From assembly GCA_027943245.1 (NCBI GenBank), contig JANDJZ010000935.1, forward strand, positions 1 to 17,495: DNA of 17,495 nucleotides, written 5' to 3'. The notes beneath the pieces are model-generated. The model worked only from the letters and a program-made list of their open reading frames with translations, was not told where the DNA came from and did no database searches. Of this stretch, positions 16,550 to 17,495 are shown one piece after another. The position numbers were made by a program, and so were the translations under genes. Source of the stretch: Acanthamoeba sp. SK_2022b (Eukaryota > Discosea > Longamoebia > Acanthamoebidae). Every line of letters starts with the position of its first letter. Positions within the stretch are counted from its first letter, which is position 1.

Positions 16550-17211
16550 CAGCCGGCAAGCTCTGAACAGTTGCGATGTACAACCTTGATCTCCAAATTG
16601 AATAAAGTTGATTTACAGAATCTTTTTTCTGTGTTTTTCTTTCTGCGGAAGATCTATTTCTTTTGTGGCCAAATGAAAATAAAAAGAAAAGATATCGCGC
16701 TTTTTAGGGGGCGAACCGAACTCCAGTCTGGGCACCCCCAGAAAAGCCGTGCACCACCTCTGGCCCAAGCTCATGTGACTGCCATCACGCTGGTGCCACA
16801 GCACACTGTGTGCAGCTGGCCGCAGCGCGCCGCACGCCTCAAGCAGCTGCACGGTTTCGCCCACATTTCGGTAATCCGGTTGGTATGTAACAAATGTTCA
16901 CTAAGGACCCGTATGCATTACTCACATTCTTATCTTGGCTGAACACAGCCGCAGAAGGGAGGGCAAACCTCGGTCGTCGGAGCACCGCTTGCCACGAACG
17001 TCGTGATGTTGTGCATGCCCTCGATGACTTTCAGGTTCGCCGTGTTTGCCATCCAACAAACGACAGGCACTCCCGCTATCTCTAACTCGTTGAGTTTAGC
17101 TCCCACGTCTCGACCACGTCTAAGCTGCACAGCTCTGCACGCACTACTGTAACAGAGAGGCGTCAAGCTTGCACGCCACCAGCTGGCAGAGTGAGAGCGG
17201 AAGAGGCAGAG
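16550..17211. other. Divergent intergenic region, 662 bp
   Basis: This separates the FYVE-like gene (minus) from the CRIB gene (plus) and should hold both promoters. The left part (16570-16700) is A/T-rich, with no clear TATA box. On the minus strand an open stretch at 16930-17166 ends ...TTEVCPPFCGCVQPR; I recognise no family in it and did not call a gene. Confidence 0.5.
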
Positions 17212-17495
17212 ATGAGTTTGAAGGCAAAGTTAGCAGAAACGGTGGCGCTGGCGACCTCGCTTCCCATCTTCGCGCACAGCAAGGCGGACCGCAAAGATGA
17301 CCGCGATATGTCGATATCCCAGCCCGAGCCCGCCTCCTTCCGCCATGGCGTACACATCTCCTACCGCGAAGGCCAGATGACTGTACCTCACGCCCTTCTT
17401 CAACAACTCTTCCTCCTGTTGACGTCTGTCTCTACTCGCCAAGCTCAAACCTCCTCACCCCTCCCCCCTTCCTGCCCTTTGCATGTAGGGCATTC
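17212..17495 (+). CDS. CRIB-domain (Cdc42/Rac effector) protein, 5' end only
   Basis: Exon 1 is 17212-17382 (57 codons) and runs into the CRIB motif: Ile35-Ser-Gln-Pro, four residues, Phe43-x-His45, then His48-Ile49. This fits I-S-x-P-x(2-4)-F-x-H-x2-H-(V/I), the Cdc42/Rac-GTP contact element. An intron with donor ACT|GTACCT and acceptor CATGTAG (17383-17488) then joins GQMT to GI from the last seven bases, giving GQMTGI as in the PAK sequence GEFTGM. The stretch before the motif is Lys/Arg/Asp-rich, like the basic patch preceding CRIB in PAKs. ATG 17212 is the first ATG after the in-frame stop at 17083. The rest lies outside the window, so PAK kinase versus another CRIB effector is undecided. 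Confidence 0.75.
   Translation, partial: MSLKAKLAETVALATSLPIFAHSKADRKDDRDMSISQPEPASFRHGVHISYREGQMTVPHALLQQLFLLLTSVSTRQAQTSSPLPPSCPLHVGH

Noticed and set aside
16600..16605. AATAAA-like motif on the plus strand
   Set aside because: No plus-strand gene ends there; it lies in the 5' flank of a minus-strand gene.

Overview
The window is nuclear DNA of a GC-rich unicellular eukaryote. It shows many short GT-AG introns (about 60-310 bp, most about 75-130), G/C-ending codons, TATA boxes about 80 bp before the start codons of intronless genes, and (CA)n/(TG)n runs confined to introns. An Acanthamoeba-like amoebozoan fits best, but this is inferred from gene style, not from a marker gene.

Left 60% (about 257-10533, + strand): one very large gene for ATG2, the bridge-like lipid-transfer protein of autophagy. 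I resolved 29 phase-consistent exons giving about 2,350 residues: chorein N-terminus, low-complexity inserts, central CAD region, an acidic/basic linker with a possible Atg8-binding motif, and a well conserved C-terminal region. Several of its introns are dominated by (CA)n or (TG)n. One is a GC-AG intron, and one acceptor cannot be assigned cleanly.

Middle (10844-13410): two intronless genes for secreted proteins converge on each other. The + strand gene encodes a PQQ-type beta-propeller protein (567 aa) with a clear TATA box and AATAAA signal. The - strand gene encodes a 171-aa Thr/Cys/His-rich mucin-like protein. A possible 77-aa secreted peptide lies beyond it on the - strand (13710-13943).

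Right (14199-17495): an eight-exon - strand gene encodes a 574-aa protein with two Cys-pair modules of FYVE type. The second has near-perfect FYVE cysteine spacing and a rabenosyn/Vac1-like sequence after it, but lacks the basic PI3P-binding motif. A divergent + strand gene starts at 17212 and runs off the window; its first exon ends inside a CRIB (Cdc42/Rac-binding) motif.

Functional links: ATG2 and the FYVE-like protein both belong to membrane-trafficking biology associated with PI3P, and the CRIB protein to Rho-GTPase signalling. The genes have separate promoters and nothing indicates co-regulation. No CRISPR array, rRNA, tRNA or transposon was found.
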